Shown here: in pieces, positions 47,819 through 59,720 of the stretch
How the letters are laid out: each line of letters begins with the position of its first letter
Position numbering within the stretch: position 1 is the first letter of the stretch
Assembly (NCBI GenBank): GCA_030267565.1
Contig: BRXU01000007.1
Coordinates: forward strand, 1,116,001-1,180,000
Length of the DNA: 64,000 bases
Direction: 5' to 3'
From: Pleodorina starrii
Lineage: Eukaryota > Chlorophyta > Chlorophyceae > Chlamydomonadales > Volvocaceae
Notes under the pieces: generated by a model
The model's database searches: none
What the model saw: only the letters and a program-made list of their open reading frames with translations
What the model was told of the DNA's origin: nothing
Made by a program: the position numbers and the translations under genes

Positions 47819-50800
47819 ATGGAAGGGAGGCAAGTCTCCAGAGACGACCATGCTCGAGCAGTTATGGCTCTGGAACCTTCAGGGCGCGAAACTAGGAATC
47901 AATGTGCGGCTCAGCTAAGAGTTGGCAGTTCTGCCGGTGCACGGCAAGCTATGGCAACTGGAGGCGGCCGTACAGATTGCAGCGGGTCTACCAGACGAGC
48001 CCCTTTGGCGGATGACGCACACCCATTCCGGCCGCTCTCGGTGGCCGAATCGGACGACAGGGTTCCCGGCAGTGGCGGCACGCCTCTTTTTGGGCGGAAC
48101 AGGCACACCATTATGTCTGCGTTGATTGATGTGCCGCTAAGCCAACACGGGCGTCGCGGGTTTACGTCACCTTCACACCGCCACACCGTGTATGTCGCCG
48201 GTGCTCAAGGAGCGCATCCGCAGGGGGACAGCGATCCAAGCGCTGCAGACGCGCAGAGCTGCTGGGAGGCCGCCCTGGGTTACGAGGCGCCGCGCGGGAA
48301 CCCGGGTTCTGGGAGCCAGCTGCACGGCCAGCACCTTCGGCCTCACCTCCCTTCCCATGCCCAAAACCGACGACAACCTCCTTTACGGGAGCCGCACCAA
48401 GGGCCACCTCGGCAGCAACGAGAAGCGGAGCTGCAGCAAGGGTTGCAGCGCTTATTGGCGGGCGATAATGGCAGTGAGGGCGACGGGTTGGAACGCCGCC
48501 AGCATGACACGGGCCAGCAACATCCGCAACAACAACAACAACAGTGGCATGGCGAGCTCGTGCCGATGCAGCGGCCGCAGCACCGCAACCGCAAGAACCC
48601 GCAGCCCGCTCCGCAGCAGCGCCACGCCGCCGCGGAGGCGGAGCAACGCCCAAACCGGCGCAACCAACTCCAAGAGGGTTCAACCCCGTGGAGCGCTCTA
48701 CAAGACGGCGCAGCAGCCCCCTCTCAGGGCGTCAATACCGCATCGGAGCCGCTCCAGGGGGCCCCTACGGCAGACGGCCAGCCAAGGCGGCAGCGCAGGG
48801 GGCCCTCCGGGCCTGCGAGCTACGTCGACGGCTACACGGTCGGAGCTCGCGGCGGCTCGCAAGCCCGCAGCAAGCGCCGAAGGACGGAGCTCGAAGGCGA
48901 TGGGGCCCCAGACGGCGACGAGGAGCCGCCCAGGCCGCGACTGCCGCCTCTGCAGTTAATGCGCGATGTGGGTCGGCCGCCTGGGGCGCCGGCGCCGGCG
49001 TCCTTGTGCGGGTCTGGCCGCGTGGGCGCCGGCGGCCGCGGCGCGGAGGCGCCGGCGCCGGCGTGGCAGCTGCATGCGCAACCTCCTACGGTGTTCCTGT
49101 CAGCGGGGCGACGGACAGTGCCCGACCCAGATGGCGACGCGGCACGCGGCGGGGGCGGGGATGCGCTGGCGGTGCGGCATCCGCTGCCCGGAATCGGAAC
49201 CGCGGCACTCGCGACGGGTCGATCCCCATTGGCCGGCGGGCACCTAGGCGACGCGCTGCAGCACCGGCGGCCGCAGCGCTACCGCAGCATGTCGGAACTG
49301 ATTTTACTGCCGGAGGTAAAGCTGAAACCTCAGCCCGGCATCAGCACCGATGCGGATGTGGCGGACGAGGACGCGCGCGAGGGCAGCGACGGAGGTGAGG
49401 AGGAGGGCGGTTCGGCGGCGGCGGCGGCGGAGCCGTCGCAGGGCCCCTCAGACGCGCGGGAAGGCGCCGCAGGCGCGGGCGAGGCGCCGCCGGCGCCGGT
49501 GGCGGCTGCGACGTTGCGAGCGGCGCCACGGCAGACGCACATCGCCGTGGTTCAGAAGGGTCTCAACCAGGTGCGCGTTTGGGGGCGGCTTTTGCAGGCC
49601 GGCCGGCGTTGTGTGGGGCAGGGAAGCCGACACGACACGTGCTGGTGCGCGTCTTCTCATTCACTCGTGGCCTGGCCGGCAAGACCTCTCCTGGCCCCTG
49701 TGCACCCTTGAAGCGAAGAGCTCTGGGCTGCGGCTCCTGCTTAGCTGCTTACCGGATGCCGCTGCCAGGCCTCCCCTTGCCGCCCGCTCGGCTTCCGGCC
49801 ACGGGCCTCGTCCAGCGGCGAACGCATCTCACCACTCAGTGCACTGCACAACGCCGTTCGCTCGCACGCCCTGTGATTGCTGATGAAAACGAAATAACCA
49901 GCCAGCCATCGCGCCCATGCATCATGTGCACGGTCCAGCAGCAGTCGTTGCGCCCCGAAACCAGGTACGACAGGCTGCTTGGCTCGTCCCTTCTGCGCAT
50001 TGCGTCCCTCCCCGGGAGCAGGTTAAGGTGTCGATCCCGGTTGCACGGCTCCTATTCCCCGATGCGCTGCCTAAGATGGCCGCGGGCGTCGGCTACCCCA
50101 TCGAGCTGTACCTGGCAGTGCCGCAGCCGCGGCCGCGGCCGCCGTGCGGGGCGCGCCCGTCGCGACCCGCGGAGACCGACGGCGGTGGTGCGGGCGCCTT
50201 AGACGAGGGCGATGGCAACGGCGCCGCGCGCATGCTGCGACTGCAGCGGCTGGAGGGCATCCAGCTCCTGGGCCACAGCATTGCCTGGGCGCTGACTGGC
50301 CTCAGCGGCATGATCCGGGCCCTGGGCTTGGCGAACTGCGAACGCGTGATGCTGACGGCCGTGCCGGCGACGACGCCGGCGCAGCGGCGCCGACGCGGCG
50401 ACGGCGACAACGGCGGCGACGAAAGCAACGTCGCTGGCGGCGGCGTCGAGGAGGAATTGCCGGTCGTCATCATCTCGCGTGGGAGCTCGCCGCCGGACGC
50501 GGCAGCGGCGACGGCCAGCGACGCCACGGGCCCGACGCTCTGGGCCCACAACTACAGCGGCTTGCTCACCGTGCCGCCGACGCTCGCGCAGCGGCTGTTC
50601 CCGCGCGTTGCCGCGTCGGGCCGTGAGGCGACGCTGCCCGTCAGGGCCGCTGCCAGGCTGCCTGGGGAGACGGAGCTGCGCACTTATGCGGGCGTGTGCC
50701 TCCGCGGCCTCTTCCACCGGATCATGCTGACTGGGCTGCGGCCGGCGCTGCAGCAGCTGGGGGTGTGCCCGGGCGAGTCTCTATTCCTGCGGGAGGAGCC

Positions 50801-52761
50801 CGGCGGGCGGATGGCCCTGGTGCGGCAGAAGCACGCGGCCGGCCGCTGGGCGGTGATCAGCGGAGCCGCGGGGACGGAGGAGGGGCTAGAGTTGAGGTCG
50901 GCGAGGCGGGGTCGCAGGGCACGGCGGGCGACGGACGCGTCGGAGGCCGGGGATGCTAAAGGAAACGCCGTGAAGGCTGGCGGGGGCGCCGGGACGGCTG
51001 GCGCTGGTGACGGCGACGCGGGGAGCTTTTGGGACGTGATGGAGGATGGCAGCGGCAGCGAGGGTGGTGCCGAGGATGGGCGCCGCTGGGTCGGCGGCGT
51101 TAGGGCCACGTGTCGGTCGAAGCTGACGCTGCGCGGCGCCGCCTCGGAGGACCGGGCGGCGGCGCAAAGTGGCGCGGACGACGCCGCGGCGGCTTCCGCC
51201 GCCGGTGCCGCCGCCGCCGAAGCGGCGGTGGCGGGCGGCAGCGGTGGCACGCAGGCCGCGTCTCTGCGCGTCTCTGCCTCGGCGTCAGCGGCGGCGGCGG
51301 CCCTGCTGGCGATGCCGCCGTTTCTTTCCCCATCTGCCGCGGCGGCAGGTGCTGCTGCCGCGGCCCAAGATGCGGCGTCGCCGCACCCGCAACGGCGGCA
51401 ATCCGGACCGGAGGTGGAGGCAGACGTGCCGCCGCTGGGGCCTGCCGCGTGGACGGCTGCTGCCGCAGATCCAGCGGCTCCGCAGGCACCGGAGGTCGTG
51501 GAGGACGCGGCCGATGCGGACGCCGCATGCAGCTTCGAGATCCCCCTGGGGCAGATTGTGTTTCTGGACGGCCGCGGCCGTGGCGCCGCCGGCGCCACCG
51601 GCGCTGGCCCCCCACGCGGTGCGGTTGCGCTCGGCGACCCGCACCCATTCGTCGGCGATATCACTCTCCAGCAGGCAGGGTCGGCGCCGGACCTGGGGCC
51701 GGCCGACGCTTCAGCTGTCGGGGACGAGTACGATGAGTACGACAGAGGGTACTACAGCGGGTACCAGGAGGGCTACTGCGACGGTTACGGGGATGGGTGA
51801 GTCGGCGGCAGCAGCGGCGGCGGGTGCGGGATAGTTTGGTGGCGGCGGCCACTTGCGGCGGCGGCAGAGACGTCGCCTGCAGATTATGCACTGGTTAGCA
51901 GGGGGCGCCAACGGCGCATGCGCGTTGTCCACTTTCCTTGTTTTGCCTTTGTTACGGTAGTCGGCCTCCACGCCTGACAGACCGCCCCCGCGCCCATCGC
52001 ACCTGCCGGCGCCTGACCCCAGGTTTGACGCCATTAACATGGCGAGCGCCCTCAGCGGTGGCCGCAGCCGCGGCAATGATGGGCCGCTGCGTGCGGCGCA
52101 AGACCTAGGCTGGGAACGGAGCCCCGGAGACGAGGGCGCTCCTGTCGGCAGCGACGGCCGCGGTTTCGCAGCAGCAGCGTCGGTGGCGGCGGTGGCGCCG
52201 CCGCCGCGGGGCAGCGGCGCCATCAGCGTGCCGCGCTTCGCCGTCGTACCGCTGGGGAGCTTGGCCAGCGGCACGGCCGCCGCGCCGCCGGCGTCAGCCG
52301 CCATCCGTGTCGTACAGCTTCCCAGCGGGCGACCGAGGGGGCGAGACGTCATATCTGGGCTTGCGGGTGTACAGCCCGCACCTCGGCTGTCACCGCCGCC
52401 GCCGCCACAACAGCAACAGCAGCCACCGCAGCCGCAGCCACCGCAGCAGCGCAGCCGGCGCCTGTGCCCCGCCCTGGCCGAGGCGGAGGCCTGGGCTGCG
52501 GAGCTGCGGCTGCGCGAGGAAAGCGCCCGCGTTGACGGCCTAGCTCCGGCCCAGGCAGCCCCGCTCTACCCCTACCGGGCGCAACTCGCGACGGCAGCTG
52601 CCTGGCGGCACGTCGCGCCGGCGACAGCATCGACGGATGCGGCGGCCGCGGCGGCGCCGCCGCCGCCGGACGACCTAGAGCTGCTGCTGGGCCTGTGGCG
52701 CCCGCCGGCTGGGGGCGGCGGTGGCGGTGGCGGCGCTGCGCCGCCGCTGCGACAGCAGTAG
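47819..52761 (+). CDS. Low-complexity protein with duplicated module
   Basis: Three exons: 47819-49570, 50022-51796, 52023-52761; 4266 nt, 1421 aa; both introns have good borders (CAG|GTGCGC...CAG, GG|GTGAGT...CAG) and keep frame. Exon 1 is Gln/Arg/Pro-rich and disordered-looking (poly-Q near 240). From ~585 come two related blocks: SIPVARLLFPDALP...LGLANCERVMLTAV, and LTVPPTLAQRLFPRVA...LGVCPGESLFLREE. Order of strands and the (V)P..A..LFP start and LG(V/L)..GE end recall plant B3 DNA-binding domains, but I cannot confirm that. A long Ala-rich region, a Tyr/Asp/Gly-rich stretch (YDEYDRGYYSGYQEGY) and a Pro/Gln tail follow. A second open frame at 52695-53087 could be an alternative 3' end. 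The start is the first ATG in frame; an upstream exon is possible. Confidence 0.72.
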
Positions 52762-55021
52762 GTGACGAGACCGGTGGCTGTGTGTGGAAACGACGCCCTC
52801 CGGCCTGCCCGCCGGAGCAGCCTGGGAAGGACTCAGCTCATCAGGCATCAGACCAGTCGCAGCCCCTCCCAGGCACAGGCGCAGCTGCGCCGCCAGCAGC
52901 CGCACCAGAACCGGGAGCCGGAGCAGCATCGGGGCTGCTTGGGTGCGCCTGCGGCGCTCAGGCGCCCGCAGAGCGGCCGTCGTGGACGATGATGATGAGT
53001 ACGACGTGTACGGCGTCGGAGAGCGGGCGGAGTGAGGAGCGGAGCGCGGAGGACGATGGCACTGATGATACCTTGTCGCGCTGTTGAGTGGCTTGACGAC
53101 GTTTGATTTTCCTGGTTTTGGGTACTGTTCGGTGTCTCAAGTAGTTGTGTGGGCACGGTGCAGTGCCTGCGGTGTGTGTGTGTGTGTGTGATTGTGTGTG
53201 TGTGTGATGACTGCCGGTCGTTTCCAGTCACAGTGCGCTTCGCATCGGAAAAAGTGAAGAGCGGGAGATGCAAAGTCGTTGTTGTGATTATTGTTGTTGT
53301 TGTTTTATTACCGTGGGTCCCGTGCCAGCGGCAGGGTACAGCCGGGACGTCCAAGGAAGAAGGGAGATTAGATGGCAACAGGCAATCAAACAGGAACGAA
53401 TCGTACTGCTTACCTTATGGCTTTTTCTTTTAGGATTCTAGGGTTTCTTTTTTAGGATTACTGTTTACCTTCCGCTAACCCCATACACTATGACCCCATA
53501 CACTATGACCCCATACACTATGACCCCATACACTATGACCCCGCGATTTACTATGACACCGGATCAGGGGCGGCGTCGGGTCCGGTCGCCTGCGGGGCGC
53601 ATCCCCTGCGCGCACCGACCGGGGCGTTTTCATTTTTCTCGCGGAACGGCGGAAGGGCGGTCCCCGTGCGCCAAACCCATCATCGCAGCAGCCGGCTGTG
53701 GCCCGGGGTCCGCGCGGAGATGGGTACCGCAGGGGCAGCAGGGTATGGTGGAGGAGATGTTTGTTTGTTTGTTTTGCGTTGCTTTGCTTTGCTTTGTCTT
53801 GTTTGTTTGCTCGGTTTGGTTTGGGGGAGGGCTCCAGTCAGCATGCCGTGCGCTGCAACGGAGGCGATCAGGGCAAAGGAAGGCGCAATCAGGCCAAATA
53901 CGGCAGCCAATGGAATTTCGTCATGCAGGATGTTTTTTTACCGACTAGGTAACGTTTTACAGGCAGGTGGGTTGGGTAGGTGTGACGGCTCGCGGCGCGA
54001 CGTGACACTCGGGTGTGGCGGCTGGGCGGGTCGCCCCCAAAACACGACTCGCCTGCGAGCTGCGATGTCGCGGGCTTGCTGCCGTGGGCATCGCGATCGG
54101 AGCCTGGAGGCGCTGCTGGGGCGGCCTGCGCCGCCCTTTTATGCGTGAGACGGGCTATTGGGGGTGAAGTAAACGCGTTATGTGCAAGGCGAAGGCAGGG
54201 GGTTTGGGGGCTGGCGGCTGTGTGCGTGAATGGATATTGCGTACGTTGGTTCCGCGGAATGAATGTTGAATAACGAGTAGGCAGGGCCATGTACCGGCGC
54301 ACGGGGCCACGAACGATCGGGTGCAGCAGCGCTTGGTGCGTGCGCTGCATCGCGCCAGCAGTGGAAGCGGACACGGCAACACCTCACGGACCCCGCCTGT
54401 GCAAGGCACGGTGCCGTGGACCCTACGCATGCATGCATGCAGGCAAGCGTCAAACGGGCAGCGCGTCGTAATGGGGGGCCTCGGGACTGTTCTTGTGACT
54501 CGAGTTATGTGACCCGATTTTTCGACGGGGCGTTGTTTTGCCGTGCGCAGATGGGGGCTACCATGGATTTCCCCCTGCAGCTGAGCGCCAAGGGGCTACG
54601 TGCCACGGTCGCCTAGGCATAAGACATAATTGATTCTTGGCAGGGTATTTCTATACTTGTTTACAGGTGACTTTGGACGCATGTGCGGTTCTGGGACGCC
54701 GACGTGGGCTGATTTGCCAGACAGGGAGTACAACAGTATACGGCAGTAGCGATGAGAGACAACATCGGTTAGGACATCATGAATTGCTTTTAGGTAATGT
54801 AAACTTGTGGCCTGCACGTGCATGTGCAGTAATGCATAGCCATCTCTGGTCAATGACCTGCGTTTTCGTGGGATCCAGGGCGGGCTCTATTGGGATTTGG
54901 GAACCCACAAGCGCCGGGCCGCCGGCCCTACCGCTTTGACCAATTATAGCATAATACTTACAACAGCACTATTGATGCACCACAGCCTTTACGGCTGTCG
55001 AAACAGTTTGACTTGCGGCAC
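52762..55021. other. Intergenic with simple repeats
   Basis: Begins with an open stretch to ~53087 that may be an alternative coding end of the upstream gene. Then (TG)n at ~53170-53208, (TTG)n at ~53281-53305, a 15-bp tandem repeat at 53478, and TTTG/TTTGC runs at ~53758-53815. No supported gene. Confidence 0.5.
53478..53537. repeat. 15-bp tandem repeat, four perfect units
   Basis: Unit ACCCCATACACTATG repeated four times without change, with a degraded fifth part just after. Confidence 0.95.
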
Positions 55022-58000
55022 ATGGCGTCGCTGGACTTTACCGCCTGCCGGGGCGGCGCTGGCAAGCGGCCTGCCTTTCCAACAGCCGAAATGTCTGATG
55101 ACCGACATCAAAAGCGGGCAAAAGATACGGTGCACGAAGAGCAGCTTCAGACCCTGTTAGTAACGGCAGCCGGGCCCTCGAGGACGACCTTCAAGCGGTC
55201 GCTGGAGGAGGTGCGTGGACGAAGTGGTGCTTAACTAAATTCCGACACGGGACTCCGTCACAGTAGGCTCATAATCTTTCGAGCCATTTTGGCGGGCTGG
55301 GGGGCTTCGCTTACTCTAGTTGATACAAGATTGATGAGCTCGCCGTATTCCCTTACATCTTATCATCATTGCCTTGTCGGCCGAAGCATGCTAGCCAGTT
55401 CAAACCATGGTCGTCGGGCCACGTAGAGCTAGCTGGCTGACCTCGCAACGACACATTTGAACTCGACCAGTCCGCTGTGCGCGTGTTCCCAAGGTACGCC
55501 TTGTGCCCAACCTGCAACAATCCTGTGACTTCCAGGAAGCCGCTGCTGGCGTACCGGTGGACGGCGACGGCTGCCGCCGCGGCAGCGCTGCCGGCCGCGC
55601 AGATGGAAGTCGTGTGCTGCAAGCCTCCGACTTGGAGAACAGCGTGGCAAGCATCTCTGGCGCGCTTCGGTAAGCGAGCGGCGAAGCCCCAAAACGCCAA
55701 AGCCATGCACGGCTCGGACGGCGAACTCTTGCGCTTGCCGTCCACTTAGTTGCGGGCGGATGGGCCCGCGGATAGAGTGGTGCATGCACCCATGCACGCT
55801 GACACACATACCGGTATCATCGCACTGGTGGGCTCGTGGCCGTGTCGTTGCATACGGTACTTCGCTGCTCCCCGCCGATCCGCAATGCCTGCGCCTCGCC
55901 TTGCAGGTGGCGCAGCCCCGTCAAGCCGCACAAGATGCCGCGCCTGCATGGGCCGCAGCGTTTGCCGGGAGCGCCGACTGCCGTGCGCGGCATCGTCGAC
56001 GTGGGGACCGATGCCGACACCGAAGACGAGCCGCAAGAGCGGCAGCAGCAGCAGCCCTCCGCAGCAAACCCATATCACCACCACCACCACCAGCAGCAGC
56101 AGCAGCAGCAGCTTCCGGCTGCAGCTGGTCCTACCTGCGCTCTGCCGCCGCTGCCGCAGCAACAACATCAGGTGAATAGTTCAACAGCACATGGGCTGGG
56201 CTTTCGGCACACTGTATTGGGTGACGAAGACCGTATCAGGGGAGGGACCGTATCGTGCCGGACAGCGAAGAAGCGGGAGCTCCCACCCACGTCTCACGTG
56301 TTCCGCTCGCACCCGGCGTCCTAGCCAGGCTCCTCGAGTGCGGAGCGACGTCACCGGTCACCGGCCACTGACTGGCCGTAGCACACCCTGTCTGATTGTC
56401 CCTCTCCGTCCATCGTGCGTTGTGCCTCGCCTCGCCTGCGCTGGCATTACACTCCCAGTCCTCGCCTCCCTTCGCCTGCGCTGCGCTGCGCTGCATTGCA
56501 CTCCCAGTCCGGGGCGACCAGCGGCGGACCGGGCCAGCCGCAGGCCCCTGCCGCTCAAGCTGCTCAGCAGCAACACGAATGGGGGCGGCTCTTCAGCGCC
56601 TTGAGCCTGGGTGGACCGGGTCGTGGCAGCCAGCGGACGGATCCGGTGTGGGCCGCTGCCACCAACAACCGGGCGCCGGGTGGTGGCGGCAGCGGCGGCG
56701 CCGCCAGGAGCTGGGTCTCGACCGCGCCAGGAGGTGGGTGGTGTGGCGGCGGCGGCGGAAGTGTATCCGGCTGGGCCTCAAGGGGGCTAAGAGGGCCAGG
56801 AGGCTGTGGGTCGAGTACGGCGGGTGTGGGCTAAGGATGGAGGAGCAGGAAACAACTGGAAAGGCGTTTTGCTGCATTGAAAGGATGAGCCGCAGCTGCA
56901 AAGTAAACAAGGCATTGCGTGTGTGGGGTGAGGGGGGCTCAGCGAGCATGCCATCGTCGCCCGAAGAGTGGTGAGCATATGTGAGAGTGTGCGTGTGTCT
57001 CCCACGAGCGGCTCAACGCGCACAGTTTCAACTCTCTTACAAGCGGAGGGCGTCGCGAAAGGCCCGGATGGAGCGCCACCGGGTGGCTATGTGTAGCACC
57101 CAGTAGTGTGCCATGAAGCGGAAGGAACTTAGGGTGACGGGCAGAGCCAATCAATCTCTTGCGGAGTGAGTGGTCGCGGACCAGAGGCCTTCGTTGTGGG
57201 CCTGTGGGCCTTCGTTCGCGGGGCCGCGTGGACATGGTCCATCAGGGCATGCCGCAGGGTTGTGTGCCGAGGGCAGAGGCACAACACACAAGAGTGCGGC
57301 CCCTGGCCCCGTCAGGAGGTGCGCCTGCTCGCTGCCCCTCCCCCCCTGCGTGGATAATCCCCCTGCGCGATACACATGCGGGCGGGAGCGGTGGCGCAAT
57401 GTCCCAAAGTTACAGCGGACGTTACAGTTGCGGCGCGGCCCGAGACAGCGGCGGCGGAGGCCTGGCGGCCCCCGCCGCCGTCATGAAGTGCAGTCTGCTG
57501 CCGAGTATCAGAGCGTACCAAGAGCGAATCCGTGTGGTCCCGCTGCCCCCGCCCCGCTGCCCCGCACTTCGCGCGCGCCGCCACCCCCGCGCAGGCCCCA
57601 TCCAGACCCAGACCCAGCTCCAGAGCCGCGGACAAACCGGCAGCAGCAGTAACAACAGCAGCGGCGGCGGCGGTGGCGGTGGTGGCAGCGGTTCCGCCCG
57701 GGCCGGGCCGGGGGCAGACGCGATGGACTCGGAGGAAAACTGCCGCGCTGTCGCGCCAGTTGTGGCGCCGGCGCTGGCCCCGCGTTCGATTCCGGTTCCG
57801 TCTGCTGCGCCCAGCAGTGGCGGAGCTGACAGCGGCGGCCAGCTTGCTGCGAGCGGGGGTGCGGCCATCGCAGGCGCATGCTCGGGTGGTGAGGCGCCCG
57901 CCTCGAGTGCCATTTCAGAGCCTGCGGTGTGCGAAGCGATGGAGGCGAGTCCCACCAAAGTTACGGCCGCGGAAGACCAGCCAAGCGACCCGGCAGCCGA

Positions 58001-58112
58001 GCAGATTGAGCGGTTGACGCGTAGAAGCGGAGGCGGCGGCAGCGGAGGCGGCTTCCTGGCGCAAGAGGCATGGAGGCTGCTCGCCGGCTCCGGCACCGCC
58101 GACCGCGCCTGA
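55022..58112 (+). CDS. Unrecognised Q/H/G/A-rich protein
   Basis: Five exons: 55022-55210, 55536-55669, 55907-56171, 56508-56733, 57316-58112; 1611 nt, 536 aa, all phases consistent with standard borders (GTGCGT, GTAAGC, GTGAAT, GTGGGT donors). No domain is recognised. The N-terminus has a bipartite basic cluster (GKRP...KRAK, ~9-34) that could be a nuclear signal. The middle contains DVGTDADTEDEPQERQ, then a run of His and Gln; exon 4 has HEWGRLFSALSLGG; exon 5 begins Pro/Arg-rich with AVMKCSLLPSIRAYQERIR, probably ordered, then poly-Gly/Ser and Ala-rich sequence. Likely a nuclear, largely disordered protein (inference). The last intron is the least certain junction. Confidence 0.6.
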
Positions 58113-58156
58113 GCTGACACCTCACCGCCGGCACCGCCGACCGCGCCTGAGCTGAC
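58092..58156. repeat. 27-bp direct repeat spanning a stop codon
   Basis: A 27-bp segment beginning GGCACCGCCGACCGCGCCTG occurs at 58092 and 58130. The first copy includes the stop codon of the 536-aa gene, the second lies in its 3' UTR. Confidence 0.9.
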
Positions 58157-59720
58157 GCAAAGATCGTTTGCTTGTGGGCTGTTTTCCTGTGTTAAGCCCC
58201 CGGCTCGTACATGCTGACAAAACTACAGACCAGGATATGACTCGACGGATTTGTTTTTTGAGGACGCTTGCGAGCCCGCCGTTTGGTCGTACACGCGTAC
58301 CTGAAATATCTGAGATCTGACTGGCACGTGTGGACGAGCGAACTCGGCACCCGCAAGCCTGCCTGTGCGCCGCTCCACAGCAGCTTACTGCTTACCGCTT
58401 ACTGCTGCAGCCTGCTGCCTGTGCTTACAGCTGAACCGGACCTGTTAATTGTGTATCGAAGCTTCTACCCCCTGCCTTTCGGGAGGATATGCCCGCTTGG
58501 ACCGCCGACAAGTGTATGTGTTATGTGCGATGGATACGGCAATGTTAGGACGTGTGATTGTTATGTACGGTCGTCGTCGGTCCCCGCGCGGACTGGCGCA
58601 TTGAAAGACCTTCGGACACGTCAAGCAGTGAGACCGTGCGCATGTGGGACCCGACATGTGGCCTCCATGAGATGCGGCTCCATGAGAACCACAACCCATC
58701 TTGTCGGCTAGACGTGACGTAAAGCATCAGCGTTGTGTTTTCGAACTGCGGACGAGTGGAGATTTACCGGTATGTGCACACACGTGAGCGCTGAGCCAGA
58801 CCTCGGTAGCTGTTGTCGGACCTTGTTACTGATTGACAAACGATGTCGTACGGTACGGCACCGCCTGTCGCAATGGGTGCCGCATTTGCGAGCGGGCAGA
58901 TGCAACACCCTTCCCAGGACGCATGCTTGCGAACGGTGATGTTGATTATTACGGTACTTGGTTTGGCGCCAAATGGTGTTTCGGTACCCGCAGCCCATGC
59001 TAGCTCGGGCCAGCGCGCCGTGGTAGTGCCGGGGCTGTTATGTCCAGCCTTGAGGTGTGGGCATGTATCGCACTTCGCACGGTCGCGGACGATGCACCGG
59101 CACGCATTGCTCCCCTGGAATGTGCGCTGCGCTCCTGGTTTTTAAAGGCGCTGGGTCGGCCTCTCCTGCGAGGAGGACGCAGCGCGAGCCCGCTGCCAGT
59201 GTGGGGGACTTCTCTCTCGCTATCCAGGGCAATGGGCCGCGGCGTTGCGAACGTCGTCGAGGAGCCGCACGCGCCTCGGCAGCCCAGCCTCGGGCACAGC
59301 CCTACCGGCTCATGAACCAGAACAAACCTCGTATCGAACCTCTTTGTCCCGAAGCTTCTGGAGCTCGGAATAAAGATGCGAGAACGGCCATTGACGTTTG
59401 CCCATGGCACGGTGGTTCCTTCTGCCCGACGTGCCAGGACGTGCAAGAGAATGGGTGAATGGCAGTGTGGGGGAAAACACCTCCAACACGGCACAAACAA
59501 ACAGACAACGACGTGTACGTGTGTCGATTCAGTGTACCATCCCCTCCCGGCCTCGTCCACCCACACTCGAGGCTCATAGGGCCCTCGGTAACACCCGCCC
59601 GCCCACCACCACAACACCAGGACTGCCCCCAAGTGCCCCCAGGACTTGTCCCGCATGTGTCCACCGGTTTGCGTCTTGGACTCCTTTGAGCCTCATCCCT
59701 TTCCGCACTGTGCCCTGCAG
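58113..59720. other. Unresolved region upstream of UBZ4-like gene
   Basis: 3' UTR of the previous gene and probably the promoter and first exon(s) of the next. One candidate exon frame ends at 59454 with CPEASG and CPWHGGSFCPTCQ (a Cys/His pattern) before a GTGAAT, but its phase does not fit the acceptor at 59720. Another candidate starts ATG 58843 and ends before GTGATG at 58936. I could not choose. Confidence 0.4.

Noticed and set aside
47922..48959. Alternative plus frame (LPVHGKLWQLEAAVQIAAGLP and downstream) over exon 1 of the 1421-aa gene
   Set aside because: Looks protein-like locally but has no ATG at its start and is broken by stops at ~48125; the chosen frame is open for 1.75 kb and splices correctly into the next exon.
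57422..58120. 232-aa minus-strand ORF
   Set aside because: Antisense of exon 5 of the 536-aa gene; Pro/Leu repeats mirror its Gly/Ala codons.
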